The notes under the pieces are model-generated. The model had not been told where the DNA came from. It worked only from the letters and a program-made list of their open reading frames with translations, and searched no databases. A stretch of 64,000 nucleotides of DNA from Trogon surrucura (taxonomy: Eukaryota; Chordata; Aves; Trogoniformes; Trogonidae): NCBI GenBank assembly GCA_020746105.1, contig CM036617.1, positions 143,386,518 to 143,450,517 of the forward strand, written 5' to 3'. Positions within the stretch are counted from its first letter, which is position 1. Every line of letters begins with the position of its first letter. A program made the translations under genes and the position numbers. Positions 11,501 through 24,082 of the stretch are shown piece by piece.

Positions 11501-14079
11501 TCTATAGTGAAATGAATACTCCTGTTTAGTAAGTGATGTTCTCTTATTCACAAATCAGAGAGGGAACATTTAATTTGGGAAGGAAAATAATGCCTGAGTT
11601 CTAGCGCCCTAAGAGGGAACTTAATTCTTTGGACAGATTGTTTAGCTGATAAGACTTCCGATGTTTGGTCTATCTACAGACAACTGGTTTAGATGATTCA
11701 CTACTAACTGGATCATACTTTTCCCCTGCTATTTCTTTGATTTACCACACAGTCACATTTGACGTAATACTGCATTGCTCCTGGAAAATTCCAGTTGTGG
11801 TTATACACATTTTTTCCCATCATCAATCCTTTCTGGAAGTTAAGCAGGCTGTTTTTTGAAAGAACAGTATAGTTGATGTGGTGTGATCCTTCTTTTTGAA
11901 AGAGATTCTTTTTTTCATTTGGCAGCTGACATCTATTCTTCTAACTTAACAAATCTATCGTTGTTCTGAAAGCAACGAAAATGTTTTCTTTTGAATCCTT
12001 TGTTTCTGTTCCACCTATTTTTAAGGAATGTCTTTTGAATTTTTATTGAAAAAGTGACTTTAATGTGTCAATTTTATTTAGGGATATTCCTGTTGTTGCA
12101 AAAAGTCATGATTAAACATTAATTAGCTAAGTACCATAATTTCATTTTGAATTATATGTGTATAAAAAAGCAGGTCAGTAGAATCCCTGTTTAAATGATG
12201 CCTTAGAAATATAAGAGGAAGCTTATACTGAAGAAAACATTGACAGATTACTATGTAATGATCGAAAGAAACTTCACTAGATCAAAAAGTAACACCTAGA
12301 CAGGATTAAATGGTATTGTAACCTGAATAGTCATTGCTGATATTAGATGATGTTATGATGAGATTAGGTGATAGTTATTTATTTCCGTAACTGTTGGTAT
12401 TTGGAGAATTTTTCATTTGAGTACCTGTGCATATGTCACATTTAAATTAAAAAGCTTCAAATAATGAGGAAAAGACTTTTAAGTGTAGTTAAGACAGAAA
12501 CAGGTAAACTTGAGATTTTGGGCTACTTTCTTCCCTCCTAATTCTAAGGGTCCAATTTGTTTTTTTTCTAATGAATATTGCCTGTTAATTTGGGGTTTTT
12601 AATATATTAGACTTGTATATCATACACATTCATGTAAGTGTATGCATACTTGGTTGTGTCTGTCTCCTTGTTCTTGGAGATGGTGTTTCAAAACCTTAAA
12701 ATACTTTGTAAGGTATATAAGAATTAAAACTTTATATAGGTTCATCATACAATTTTGCCTTTAAGTAGAATTGTACAAACAGTGATTTTGATATGCTTAT
12801 TTAGAACTGAATGTCATATGAACCTCAAAAATTGCTGCTAATACATGTAAAAATTTGCTTGAAGCATAGGGGATTGAAAAAGCAATGTTACATGTGGCTT
12901 ACTATGATGACGCATGATTTTATGCCTGCGGATCCTTTTAAGTTTTTCCTCTTTCTTTAGTATTTAATATTGTGTCCTAACTGTTGCTCTCACTACATTT
13001 TTCATGTAGTTTATTTCAGAATTGAATTAAGCTTTATAGTCTTTCATAATATATCTAAAGATCTTTGATTTTACACTCAAACAATATCATTGTAGTATCA
13101 ATAATAATAAATAAACGACCGAATAAGTAAGTACTAGCTCTAGTGGTTACATACTAAACTTCTTATAATGAAAAAAGTTACTCTTAGAGAAGACTTGATA
13201 GTTATTTTTGCGACTCCAAGAAGAAATAAGGAGGTACCTAATTTTGTCTTGATGATGACAAAATGTAAGTTTTGCAATGGTGACGGAAGATGTTCCAGAG
13301 CTAGGGATTTTGGCTAGGGAGAAGAATAAAGCATCTTCAGAGAGCAGTGGTTCTGAGGGCTGAAAGTTCAGTGTTCCCAGAAGGGGAGGAGAACAGCAGT
13401 TAAAATTGATTAGAAGATACTAATAGGAATTGAGGAATGGGAAGTTAATTGTAGGTATCACCCCTCCTCACTACTCCCACTGTAACCTTGTTCAAGGGCT
13501 AGTACTTCTTCTAGTTTTAGTGACCTTGTCTTGTAACGGATTTTGTCCCCTCCTCCTTCTCTGATTTTATTCATTCCTTTGTTTCCTCACTTGGTCCTCA
13601 CTTTGCTTACTTACTGGATAAACTCAGCCCTTCTGTGCCTGCTATTTGCCTTCGCCTCTTCCTTTCCTATCCAGTGTTGACAGATGGGTATAGTTTTGTC
13701 TCTAATGTAGGTGCTTCCCAGCATTTGAAAGAAGAGCAAACTGGGGTTCTAACTTCCCCAACCTCTGTTTTGTCATTGATACAGGAATGCTGTCTTATTT
13801 TTAGCCAGTGCTAGACGTACAATATGTGATCCATCAGCTGTCCATGCTGTGAGGAGTCTCAGTGACTGAAACCTGGGGACACATGGGAGAAATTTTGAAA
13901 TGTGTGTCTTTCTTGAGTAATAGGCATGTTCATGTTGACAGTAGGAAGGTGTCAAAATTTGCGTATTTGGAATGAACACAGATGGTCCCAGAGAGAAAGG
14001 TTCCTGTTCTGGAGGACTCCTATATTATGTTTTTAGTGTACATAATCAATCTTGGCGTTGTACGAACATTCATTTCCTA

Positions 14080-15975
14080 GAATGGTCATGGGGTTATTCC
14101 TGCCCAGGTGCAAGACTTAGCGTTTCACTTTGTTAAACTCTAGCCTGACGAGGACCCCACTGAATGGCAGGGTGATTGGGTGTGTCACCATTTCCTCCTG
14201 GCAAACTTGCTGAGGGTGCACTCTGTGCCATCATCCAGGTCATTAAAGAAGAAGTTAGACAGTATTGGCCCTAGTATTGACACTACTTGTCACCAGGTGG
14301 ACTTTCTGCTGCTGATCATAACCCTCTGGACAGTTTGAAGTCTATCTCACTGTTCACTTATGTAACCTGTATTTTGAGAGCTTGTCTGCAAGAATGTTAT
14401 GGAAGAAGTTTTCAAAAAGACTGGCTAAAGTAGAGCTAAACAACATCCACCACTCTTATAGAAGGCAGTCAGGTGATAACGTATGATTTTTCCCTTCGTA
14501 AATCCACAGTGACTACATCTTCTTGTATTTCATGTGTTTGGGGACTGAGGGGAGGCTGATTGGCCTGTAGCTCCCCAGATCCTCTTTCCTGCCGTTCTTG
14601 AGGACAGACATAACATTTGCTTTCTTCCAGTCCTTGGGAACTTCTTTTGATCACTCCATCAGCCAAGTTCCTGAGTTCCTGTTAAGGCACCAGGGTCTTG
14701 TTTAAGTCTCCTTTGCTTTAGTGTTCCCTAACCTGACCGTATTCCATTGAAGGTTTAAGTCTTTCTTGTTCCAGACTTCTCTTGGGTCTCAGGGGGATGG
14801 GCTTCCTCAAGGCAAATCTTACCAGTAAAAACTAAAGCAAAGAAGCATCTTTTGTGTCCTTTGTCACTAGGCCCCCTGCCCCACTAAGCGGTGGGTTTGT
14901 GTTTTCCCCAGTCTTCCTTCACCTTGTGGACTCCTTTCTTGTAGCTCTTCATGTGCCTAGTTAGATTTAAAACTGGGTGAGCTTTTGTTTTCCTAACCCC
15001 ATCCTTACATGCTTGGAAAGCAGCTCTATGTTCTTCCTGGGACTCTTGTTCCTGCTTCCACTTCCTACACACTTTCTTTTTATGCCAGAATGTAGTGAGA
15101 AGCTTCTTGTCCATTCATGCAGGCCTACTGTTGCCTTTGCTTGATTTCTTGCTTGTCACAATGCACCATTCCTTGAGTTTGGAGGATATAATCCAGGAAT
15201 AGCAACCAGCTCTCTTGTAGCCCTCTTTCTAGGGTTGTATCCCTTGGGATTCTTCTAAGCAGATCCCAAGGAGACTGAAGTCTTCTGTCATGATGTCCAG
15301 TGTTGTGATCCGGCTTTTTGCTCTGCTCCTTCTACTCCGCTGAGCTTTGTCATCTCATGGTTGCTGCAGCCAAAGCAGGCTGACACTGATCTTCACATCT
15401 CCATGTTTTTAAGTATCATCATAGAATCGTAGAATGGCCTAGGCTGGAAAGGACCTTAGAGATCATTTAATCCAACCTCCCTGTCATGGGCAGGGATGCC
15501 TCTCAACTAGATCAGGCAACACATGGGGACCCAACGGTGATCGAACCCACGACCTTGGTGTTATCAGCACCACACTCTAACCAACAGACTGCCTCACAGA
15601 TTGCGCCTCTGTCCCTTGTGTTAGGAAATTATTAAAGTGTCCCAGGAATCTCCTGGATTGCTGTGTTGACCCTCCAACAAATGCTGAGGTGGATAACATC
15701 TCTCATGAGGACCAGAGCCTGCCAAAGTGAGGCTTTTTTCTGTTGTCTGAAGAAAGCGTCATCTACAACTTCCTGTAGACCATCTGGTCTATGGCAGGCA
15801 GATGCAGCCATGTCCACTATGTTGGTCTGCCTGCTAGTTCTGACCCGTAAGTTCTTCATTGTTTACCCACCCCAAAACAGAGCCCCATGCATTCCATTTT
15901 CCTCTCTCACATAAAAGGCAACACCCTGTCATTGCCTCCCTGGTCTTTTCTTCCAGAAAAGTGCATTTATGATTC
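14080..15975 (-). mobile_element. old CR1 LINE, ORF2 endonuclease-to-RT part, interrupted by a SINE
   Basis: On the minus strand this is a long stretch of CR1 ORF2, recognisable through phrases such as the complement of CTTGTCCATTCATGCAGGCC and CAGGAATCTCCTGGATTGCT. It lacks the CR1 3' end: the left edge starts inside the RT region near 14080. It fades out near 15975 in the endonuclease region. There are many stops and indels, so it is inactive. A tRNA-derived SINE sits inside it at 15421-15597, with CR1 resuming on the other side, so the SINE is younger. Outer boundaries are approximate. Confidence 0.88.
15421..15597 (-). mobile_element. tRNA-Ile-derived SINE with CR1 3' tail (TguSINE1-like)
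   Basis: On the minus strand the element starts with a tRNA-like head: GTTGGTTAGAGTGTGGTGC, then an anticodon-loop-like CTGATAA, then AAGGTCGTGGGTTCGATCA, where GGTTCGATC is the pol III B box. This follows tRNA-Ile closely. The body then becomes a CR1-type 3' end and finishes with the complement of ATCATAGAATCGTAGAATGG. A tRNA-Ile head on a CR1 tail is the known architecture of TguSINE1 of passerine birds, mobilised by CR1 reverse transcriptase. It is not a working tRNA: the acceptor stem does not pair and the sequence continues into the tail. The family name is from memory. Confidence 0.87.
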
Positions 15976-17325
15976 TGGAAAAGGTGTTCTGCAGGAGATT
16001 GGAAGCAAGTCTTGTAGGTAGGTGTGTTTTGTGGCTGGAGCACTAGAAAATGTATGTTTTCTTACAAAACTAATATATGACTTACATCCTGTTAAATACC
16101 ATCTTCTAAGAAAATATTTAGATTGGTTTTAGGTGCAGACATAGAGGAGACAGAATGCTAATAATGAAAAATAGGTGTGAAAAAAATTATCTACTGTACC
16201 TGCAACTAAATTTATAAATGAGATTCCAGGAAATTTCACGGGTCACAGCAGGGTTTAAAATTATGAAACACTAAAAATGGGGGATTTGAGAAAAGGCACT
16301 TTCACAGATAGCAATGTATCTTTTTGCTGAACTGTTAAAGGTATTTATGGATATGGCAACAATCCCTTGCCCACCTCTTTTTCAAGTGTGTGCCAGATAC
16401 CTCACGTTTATTTCTTCATATTTTAAGGGGTTTATGTTACTCTAGGTACTTTTTTTTCAGACACTCATTTTTATTCAAAGTCTCTAATCTATTATTGATT
16501 TCAAAGCTGTTTACCTTTTGGCCTTTTTTTTTTCCTCAGTTTTGATGTCTTCTTTCCTCTAAATTATTTTTTCACAGCATGAGGAAAAGTAACTTTTTAT
16601 TTCCATAAGTATATTCCTCCTATGTTTTCTTCTTAAACTTCAATTGTGATTTTATGAATTATTTTATTGTCTTGTGTCAGAATAATTAATTTGAAGAGTG
16701 GATATAAAACTAAACATGCTAGTTTTATTTTAAAGATATGCTGTGTTCAAATACGCCTCTATTATGCTATCGTGCTGTTACTTGATAGCTCTGAATGCCT
16801 GACTTGCCTTGTAGTATTCGGTTACAGTCATGCAGTGTGCCTGGCATTTATTCTTTTACAGTTATGTCCCTCCTTTGTCTCTCTGATTTTAAAGACATGC
16901 TAGCAACTGAGCTTAGACAACTTTCATTTTTCCAGTGTGTAAGTATGTTGAAGTAAAAATATTTTTTAGAATCAGTTTTCCTGGCCTGACTTTTTTTGTC
17001 AGCATATCCTAGATTTATTTGAATGCATTCACTAATTTACATTCAGTGCGTCACAAGTCAATCACGTCAAGCACATCTCCATTTGTGTATTTACAGTGAA
17101 TGTGTTCAGGATGATCAACCTTTTTCTTTTTTCTATTTAATATTGAAAATCTAACTGAGACCACTGGGAAATGTGAGACATATTTAACACAGATAAATTG
17201 GAGTTCTGTACCACCAAGCTTGTCCTATCAAGATCTTCACTGGATCTAGCTTTTGTAGAAATAGTATCTTGTTGGATTGTTGGGAGCGGGGGGCGGGTAA
17301 TGACGATCTGCAAAATGTACTAACA

Positions 17326-18010
17326 GAGCCACAGAATTCTTGAGGCTGGAAAAGACCTCTGAGATCATCAAGTCCAGCCTATGACCCGACACCACCACAC
17401 TGGCCAGACCATGGCACTAAGTGCCACATCCAGCCTCTGCTTAAACACCTCCAGGGACGGTGACTCCACCACTTCCCTGGGCAGTGCATCCCAGTGCCTG
17501 ATCACCCTCTCCATGAGGAAGTGCTTCCTGAGATCCAACCTAAACCTCCCCTGATGCAGTTTCAGGCCACGCGCTCTCATCCTGTCACTGGTTGTCTGGG
17601 AAAAGAACCTGACCTCCACGTGACTACAACCTCCCTTCAGGCAGTTGTAGAGAGTGATGAGGTCCCTCTTGAGTCTCCTCTCCTCCAGGCTAAACACTCC
17701 CAGCTCCCTCAGCCTCTCCTCACAGGACTTTCCCTCCAGTCCCTTCCCCAGCCTCGTTGCTCTCCTCTGGACCTGCTCCAGCACCTCAAGGTCTTTCTTG
17801 CAGTGAGGGGCCCAGACCTGCACACAGGGCTCGAGGTGAGGCTTCACCAGTGCTGAGCGCAGGGGCAGAATCACATCCCTGCTCCTGCTGGCCACACTGT
17901 TCCTGATACAAGCCAGGGTGCCACTGGCCTTCCGGGCCACCTGGGCACACGGCTGGCTCGTGGTCAACTGGTTGTCAACCAGTACTCCCAGGTCTCTCTC
18001 TGCTCTGTTT
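17326..18010 (-). mobile_element. CR1 LINE 3' fragment with open C-terminal ORF2 frame
   Basis: A 5'-truncated CR1. On the minus strand a 199-codon open frame (17967-17368) encodes the end of ORF2: [40 protein letters not shown] and [19 protein letters not shown]. The open frame and clean consensus-like sequence suggest a fairly young copy. The 3' UTR lies at the left edge (CACAGAATTCTTGAGGCTGG). It differs from the copies at 25.6 and 59.6 kb (LHQGKFRLD-type rather than [13 protein letters not shown]), so it belongs to another CR1 subfamily. Catalytic RT motifs are missing because of the truncation. Confidence 0.95.
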
Positions 18011-20589
18011 ACTTAGAAAAAAAAATAAATTACTCAATGTTAAAAAACTCAAATAGAGTAGAACTTGGGTAATTGTACTGTTAAGGCAATGCTTCTGGGT
18101 CAGTTATCTGTCACTTGACATGTACTTTGAAAAAATGTGGGGAATAGTGCCAAAGCAACCCCGTGTCTCTGGATCTACTTGAATCTTGTTTGTGTTCAAT
18201 GTAAGGCACCTGAGACAGTGTAATTATTGTGACTACTTCACAGTTGCTCACTATCAAAATCTTAAATCTTGGCCAATATTAGTCAACGTTAGCCAATACT
18301 TTTAACATCGTATTTGTATTTCATGTTTGTGTACTTGGGAAAAATAAAATGCATAGCAAATATTAGGATGGTATTTTTGAAACAGTTTTGAAGAATTGTC
18401 CCTTCATTGCCCTTTAACTGCTAAATCATCTTATTTGGTTTCATAGTTCATTAATAAACTGTGGATGGCTGCAGAATGCACCCTACTGTATTGGTGAAAA
18501 TTTTGCTGCCCAATTCATCTTTTCCTTAAACACCTTTGTTTACTTCAATCTTTATTAAAATGTATTTGTATATAATACACACTTGGTGGTAGACCACTTT
18601 GATCAGTTGAAATGTATAATTTGTCAGGTATTAAACAACTTTGTATAAATGTGTGTTAATCTAATTCGTACACTGGAGATTAATACATAACTAAGGAAAG
18701 CCTCATTACTTATAAGTCAAAATCAAATTTATTCGTGCATTCTCTGTTAACTTGGAAATTTCCTTGTTAATTGTGTCTTTAAGATTTAGGCTCTTTTTAC
18801 TTAAGTAAACTGCTGAAATTTTAATATGTAGGCAAAGTGCATAGCATCTAAATTCCAACAAATAACTAGTGTCATACACTACTGCAAAGATGTGTAACTC
18901 ATTTCTTATAGGGCTCCCGATATTGGGAAGGCAGTTAGAGTGGTCAAGTATTAGTTACTACACTGATCACAATAGAACATAACAATTTTATATCATCAAG
19001 ATTTTAAAACTGCCATCTGATTATGAGAAACTTCGAATGATAAAACAGTGTTTGGGTAAGGTCAGAGCAGTTTTCTAGCATACATTCTTGCACAGATTAT
19101 TTTGATTCTACTTATAGGTAATGATAGTGATGCTCATTGCTTTTAGTCCACTGCTACTGTTCTTAAAAAAAAAAAAGAAAAAAGAAAACTTTGCTGCTGA
19201 GACTTGTGTATTTTTTTTTCCTCATTAAAGGATTAAGAGGTCCAGAACCGCATGTGGCCTTTAAAATAATCATGTACTTAAACTGCTGAGAACTCTTTTT
19301 TTACTTTTCTTGGATAAAATTTTGTCACTTGAAGAAAAATGATACTAATGAAAACTAGAACACCTGTTCTTAAACCCGAAGGATGTTGAAATAAAGCAGA
19401 CTTTCCTAGTCCTATGAAATTTCTTAAAAATAAACCTATTACTTAAATGTATTACTAGACAGAAAATACTTTGAGTTTGGGTATGCATTACAAGCTTAAG
19501 CATCATCAAGCAAATAGTTGTTTGGGATAATCAACATTATTTCCAGAAATAAATACCATAATGAAATTTAATTTAAAATATTAAAATGCATGTCAAATTA
19601 ATGCTTAAAAATAAATCAGGATGCTGTGATAAAGGACTGAAAGCAATTTTTAATTTCTTCATTTATAATATGTTTCTATATATTAAGAATAATTTCAGCT
19701 AGTAATTCTGCGCTTAATGTGATACCTTTTTTATGTAAGGAGAAAAATTTGTAGTTCCTGTGCTAGGTTTTTAAAGGGCTGAGGATGTAGTCTGATTTTC
19801 AAGATAAGTACGTAGAAAGAAGGGGTGTGGTTGAAAAGTAAATTTCCCTTCATCTGCTAGGCAGAGGGTTTGGAATAAGGCTACGTAACTTTAGGGAAGC
19901 TAAGAAGGAAAAACATAGTTTGGGCTCGTAAGCAAGAATACGAAAAATATTCTGGACCTCCCTTATATTCAAACTAAGTGGAAAAATAATTTTTATGATT
20001 GAAGACCTTTCTTATTATTGATACAGAAGAAAAGGAAATATCCATTTTCGTCTTTGTGAACTAAGCAACAATTTCAGGCAGTGTTTCAGTTTGTTGCTTA
20101 CTTGTGGCACTGTGTTGTGAAATATTTTGTTTAAAAAAAACTCCAACAAATCCCACACTCCAAAGAACCCTAAAAACCAGAAACAACTCTTTGTACTAGT
20201 TCATAACTACTGTTTAAAACTAGTAAGATGTTCCTATTGTTACAGTTCTATGATAGTGTAATTTTTTTTAATTAAGAAGAAACTTGATGTTTGCTTCCAT
20301 TAAGGATTATTTAATCTCATGGGGTTTATTTTTATGTAACAGTTGCAATCTTCATTGACAATTTTAAATAGTGAGTTGTTCTAAACACTTCAGTTTGAAC
20401 ACAAGAAATTCTGTCCTAGATTATGGTGAAATTAGCTGCTTTTAGGGAGCTGTTGCTTTTTGAGTCTTCTAGTGTTTATCATGTATTTTTTCAGTATTTT
20501 TATCACTTCCATTGGATCTGCTTCATTTGGGAACTTCCCTCATATAAGCAGAGAGAAATGTAATTTTAATCACCAGAGGAAAACTATTC

Positions 20590-20735
20590 CTGGCTCTCGT
20601 GTGGAGTGTGATCATATCTCTGCCACCTGGGAATTCCATGACCTGCCCAGAATCCCTTGATTCTGCCAGCCGGAAGGCAGCTGCATTCACTGGGGTGGTG
20701 CGAGTTCCTTCAGTGGATGGGACTCGACTCATTGC
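20590..20735. other. GC-richer block of unknown nature
   Basis: Immediately left of the CR1 fragment, about 145 bases are clearly richer in G and C than the intron around them. No coding frame or repeat family was recognised. It could be a remnant of an older repeat into which the CR1 inserted. Confidence 0.3.
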
Positions 20736-20740
20736 TTATA

Positions 20741-20985
20741 AAGATTAATTTTAGCCGTGTATCACCACATTCAGTGTGGAAGAACTTCTTCGCTCTGGGA
20801 GTGGCAGAGCACTGGCACAGGCTGCCCAGAGAGGTGGTAGAGTCTGTGTCTCTGGAGACTTTCAAAACCCACCTGGACGCGTTCCTGTGCAACGTGCCCC
20901 AGGGGACCCTGCTCTGGCAGGGGGTTGGACTAGATGGTCTCCAGAGGTCCCTTCGAACCCCGAACATGCTGCAATTCTGTGATTG
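20741..20985 (+). mobile_element. CR1 LINE 3' fragment
   Basis: A short 5'-truncated CR1 on the plus strand. Frames give WKNFFALGVAEHWHRLPREV and ESVSLETFKTHLDAFLC, the extreme ORF2 C-terminus. The 3' UTR has GGACTAGATGGTCTCCAGAG and ends near CTGTGATTG. It has no ATTCTATG multimer tail. The left boundary is approximate. Confidence 0.9.
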
Positions 20986-23558
20986 TTTTAAGATAGATTA
21001 AGCAGGTCTTAGATTTCCTAAGCTGTTGCTGTAGCTGTAGCAAAACAGGTGGTAAGAGCGTTAACTGAGGAAAATTATCCAGGGCTTTATGGTGTTTGTC
21101 GAAAATGCAGTGCACATCTTGTATGCAGGAAGAAAGGGGATATTGTAGCTATCCTCTAACACAGATTACAGGAGTAGTCTGAAGATAGTATTTTCATGAG
21201 ATGATGAAGGAAAAATTTTCATGAGATAGTTCTCACATGGATGAGGGTCCAGTGGTGCTTGTCCGTGCTTCTTACCTCGAAGTTTTTGTCTTTACTTGCA
21301 CGTTCTTTTGAGAACTGAACATTTATTAAATAAAAATAGCAGCTCTTTGAGACATGTTGCAGTTCCTATGACAGTATTTCATAAACTTTCAATGCATTCC
21401 TATTCTGTCACCACCAAATAAATTATCTTATACCAGTCACTGTCATAGCTGATGAATTTTCCATTGCACTATAGGAGCTCATTAGTATTTTTAAGAAGCA
21501 ATTTTTTATTAGGTTTTTGATATTTGGTATTTTTAATCTCTGCTGCACTACTTTAGGTTTTTAAATGTGGCCTCCAGTCTTTTAGATGCCTTTATGCTTA
21601 ATAAATCTGCATGCATCCAGTTGAGAAAGGCTATATTCCAGCAGGATTTGCTTTCACTTTTTGAAAAGACTTTTAGCCAAGAGCCTTACTGTAAGCAATG
21701 TTTGTGCCCCTCTGAAGAGGGGAGCTGCTTAGAACAAGAACGTGTCTTAAACATGATTTTTCCTCATCTGCATTAGCCAATTTGTGGGAGGTCTAACATA
21801 GTCTAAAATACCAAGAAGTTTCAAACAAAATGAAAATACAGCTAAAGCTTTTCATCAAAGTCAGTTCTAATGCTACAACCTTGTAAAATCTATTTACTTT
21901 TTAATTTCTCTTACACAGCAGAGAAAGCGTGAGCTTGTTTCTGCATCCCTGCCAACTGGCTTGTGGAAAGAAACTGAAGGACTCTAGAAAGGGGTACTGT
22001 ACCTACCGTCTTTGCTTTGTAGACTTAGAGGAAGTGATGTGTGTCCAAATTAGAATCCTTTTGCTTCTCTCACGTTTTCAGCAGCAGGAGAGTTCTTGCT
22101 ATTTTCTCCCACTCTTGATTATTTTTGGGAAAAGTGCGATCTCTGTTCTTTCTTGCCTCTTATTTTTTCTTCCCTGTAAATTTTTGTGTGTGTTTGTTTT
22201 TAAACTGCAGCGTAGTGAATAGATTAAAGGACCCTGTGAGGAGAAAAATTTGTACAAAGGGAAAAATTCCAAACACGAGCTTTTACCATCATTGGAGAGA
22301 AGGAGAGAGTGAGGGGGAAGAGTATTCTAGAAACAGTATAATGCAAAAGTAAAAAAGATCTACAGAGTAAATGAATGTTAGAAACAGTAAAGTCAGTCAC
22401 TGCTTTGAAGTTATGCTTGTGTGAGTCTTGAATGGGAATGCTGTTCTCAAACTGAGACAATGGGAAGAGAAAAGACTCTAGGAAGACAAAAATAAAATTT
22501 TATCAATGTTAATTCTGTTCATCCCACTTTGTTCCTTATTTGGGCGGGGGAGAGGTTGCTAGGCATGTTTTGTTTTCTTTTTTTCCCAGTTCCTTCCTTT
22601 TTGAACACTTTCTGTAGTGGGAATGTTCTCTGCATATCTTGAATCTTTCTCGCTATTTCTTGAAGTGTTGATATCAAGACCAGAGTGTGTGAAATAAATG
22701 AAACAGCTACATCACTATGGAGAATCTTGAGTTTTGTTCCTCTTAGAGTATCTTTTGAAAAGCCCAAGTATATATCTATTTTTATTTTCACTATAGATTT
22801 AGAATCTTGAATATTTGTCTGCATGAAACCATTTGTCTTTTGTGGTCAATTTCTACAACACTGACATTTTTTAAAAAAATTTATTAGATGACATAGCTTA
22901 ATGAGCTGTAATTTTAAAAATCTAGCAGTCTGTGGGTTTTTCCAGTTTGCAATTAAAGTTGAAAATAAATGGCAAAAACCAACTACAACCCAGTTATAAT
23001 GTGATTTAGTTACCTATAAGTAACTTGAAGCTGTATCAATCATTACAGACTTTTTCAGAATGTTCCATCTGTTGTGTTCTATCTTTAATTTAAAAAAAAA
23101 TAATTTACTGACTTAAGAAGCTGCTTAGAGGAAGTGTATAGCTTAAATATGTAATCCTTTTAACAGATCGATTAGATTTTCCACCCACCCCCAGAAATAT
23201 AACTTTTTTTCCTCTGGAATAAGTAGTTTTGCTTTTAGTTCAATGACATCAGTGTTTCACAGTAAATAAAATAGAGAAATTAATAAATGTATGTTACAGT
23301 TTTCACATGGGAGTGCGCTTTACTTGTCTGGGTCTGTATCTAGGCTCCAAAATATGAGGGTTCCAGGAACTGGAACTTCATTGGTAACACACAACTAGAG
23401 GTTGTCATCATCTTTGCTGATTAAGCCAAAGTTCTTAAACACAGATGTAGGAACTAAATACTGTCACGTCTTGATGCAAGAGGGGGAAGCAATACTATCT
23501 ATCTTCTCTCACGCATGTATTTAACATGTATTTATTTTTAGGATGTATGAGTTTTCAG

Positions 23559-23978
23559 TGTCTTGGTTTCAGCTAGGATGGAGTTAACTTTCATAACAAG
23601 CCGAGAAGGCACACAGCTAGGACAGCTGAGCCAAACTAGTGAAGGGCGTATTCAATACCTTGGGATGTCATACTCAGTATAGAAACTGGGGGAGCTGGCC
23701 AGGGCGGGAGAAGGGATCACAGCTCAAGAACAGGCTGGGCAGCAGCTTCTGGGTGGTGAGCAATTATGTTGTGCCTCACTTGCTTTGTATATTCTTTTAC
23801 TAGTATTATTGTTATTTTTATTTCTTTTCTCCTTATTTTGTTCTATTGTTGTTAACTCAACCCATGAGTTTTTACCTTTTTCTTCTGATTCTCTTCCCCT
23901 TGCCACCGTGAGACAAGGTGAGTGAACGGGCAGCTGGATGGATGGTCCTTAGTTTCTGGCTCGGCCTAAACCATTACC
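23559..23978 (+). mobile_element. solo LTR of an ERVL-like endogenous retrovirus
   Basis: A 420-bp LTR in sense orientation. It starts TGTCTTGGTTTCAGCTAGGA and ends near CTCGGCCTAAACCATTACC, the usual ending CCATGACA having decayed. Internal landmarks of this avian LTR family are present: GTATTCAATACCTTGGGATG, then a TATA-like CAGTATAGAAACTGGGGG (about 23676-23690), GGTGGTGAGCAATTATG and CTCAACCCATGAG. The middle of U3 is shorter than in related copies I know. Flanks TTCAG (23554-23558) and TTTAG (23979-23983) fit a decayed 5-bp target duplication. No internal viral genes are present. Confidence 0.85.
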
Positions 23979-24082
23979 TTTAGTCACCTCACGTGAGAGG
24001 TAGTAAAAGTAATAACCAAACCCAGTCTTCCTCTCATCAAGCAACACAAAAGTTGAATCAGTTTTCAGGGGCCCATGTCAAA

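Noticed and set aside
15530..15597. Possible tRNA-Ile gene on the minus strand
   Set aside because: The acceptor stem does not pair, the sequence runs on into a CR1 tail, and the whole is a SINE.
17494..17856. 120-codon plus-strand frame
   Set aside because: Antisense shadow of the CR1 ORF2 C-terminal frame.
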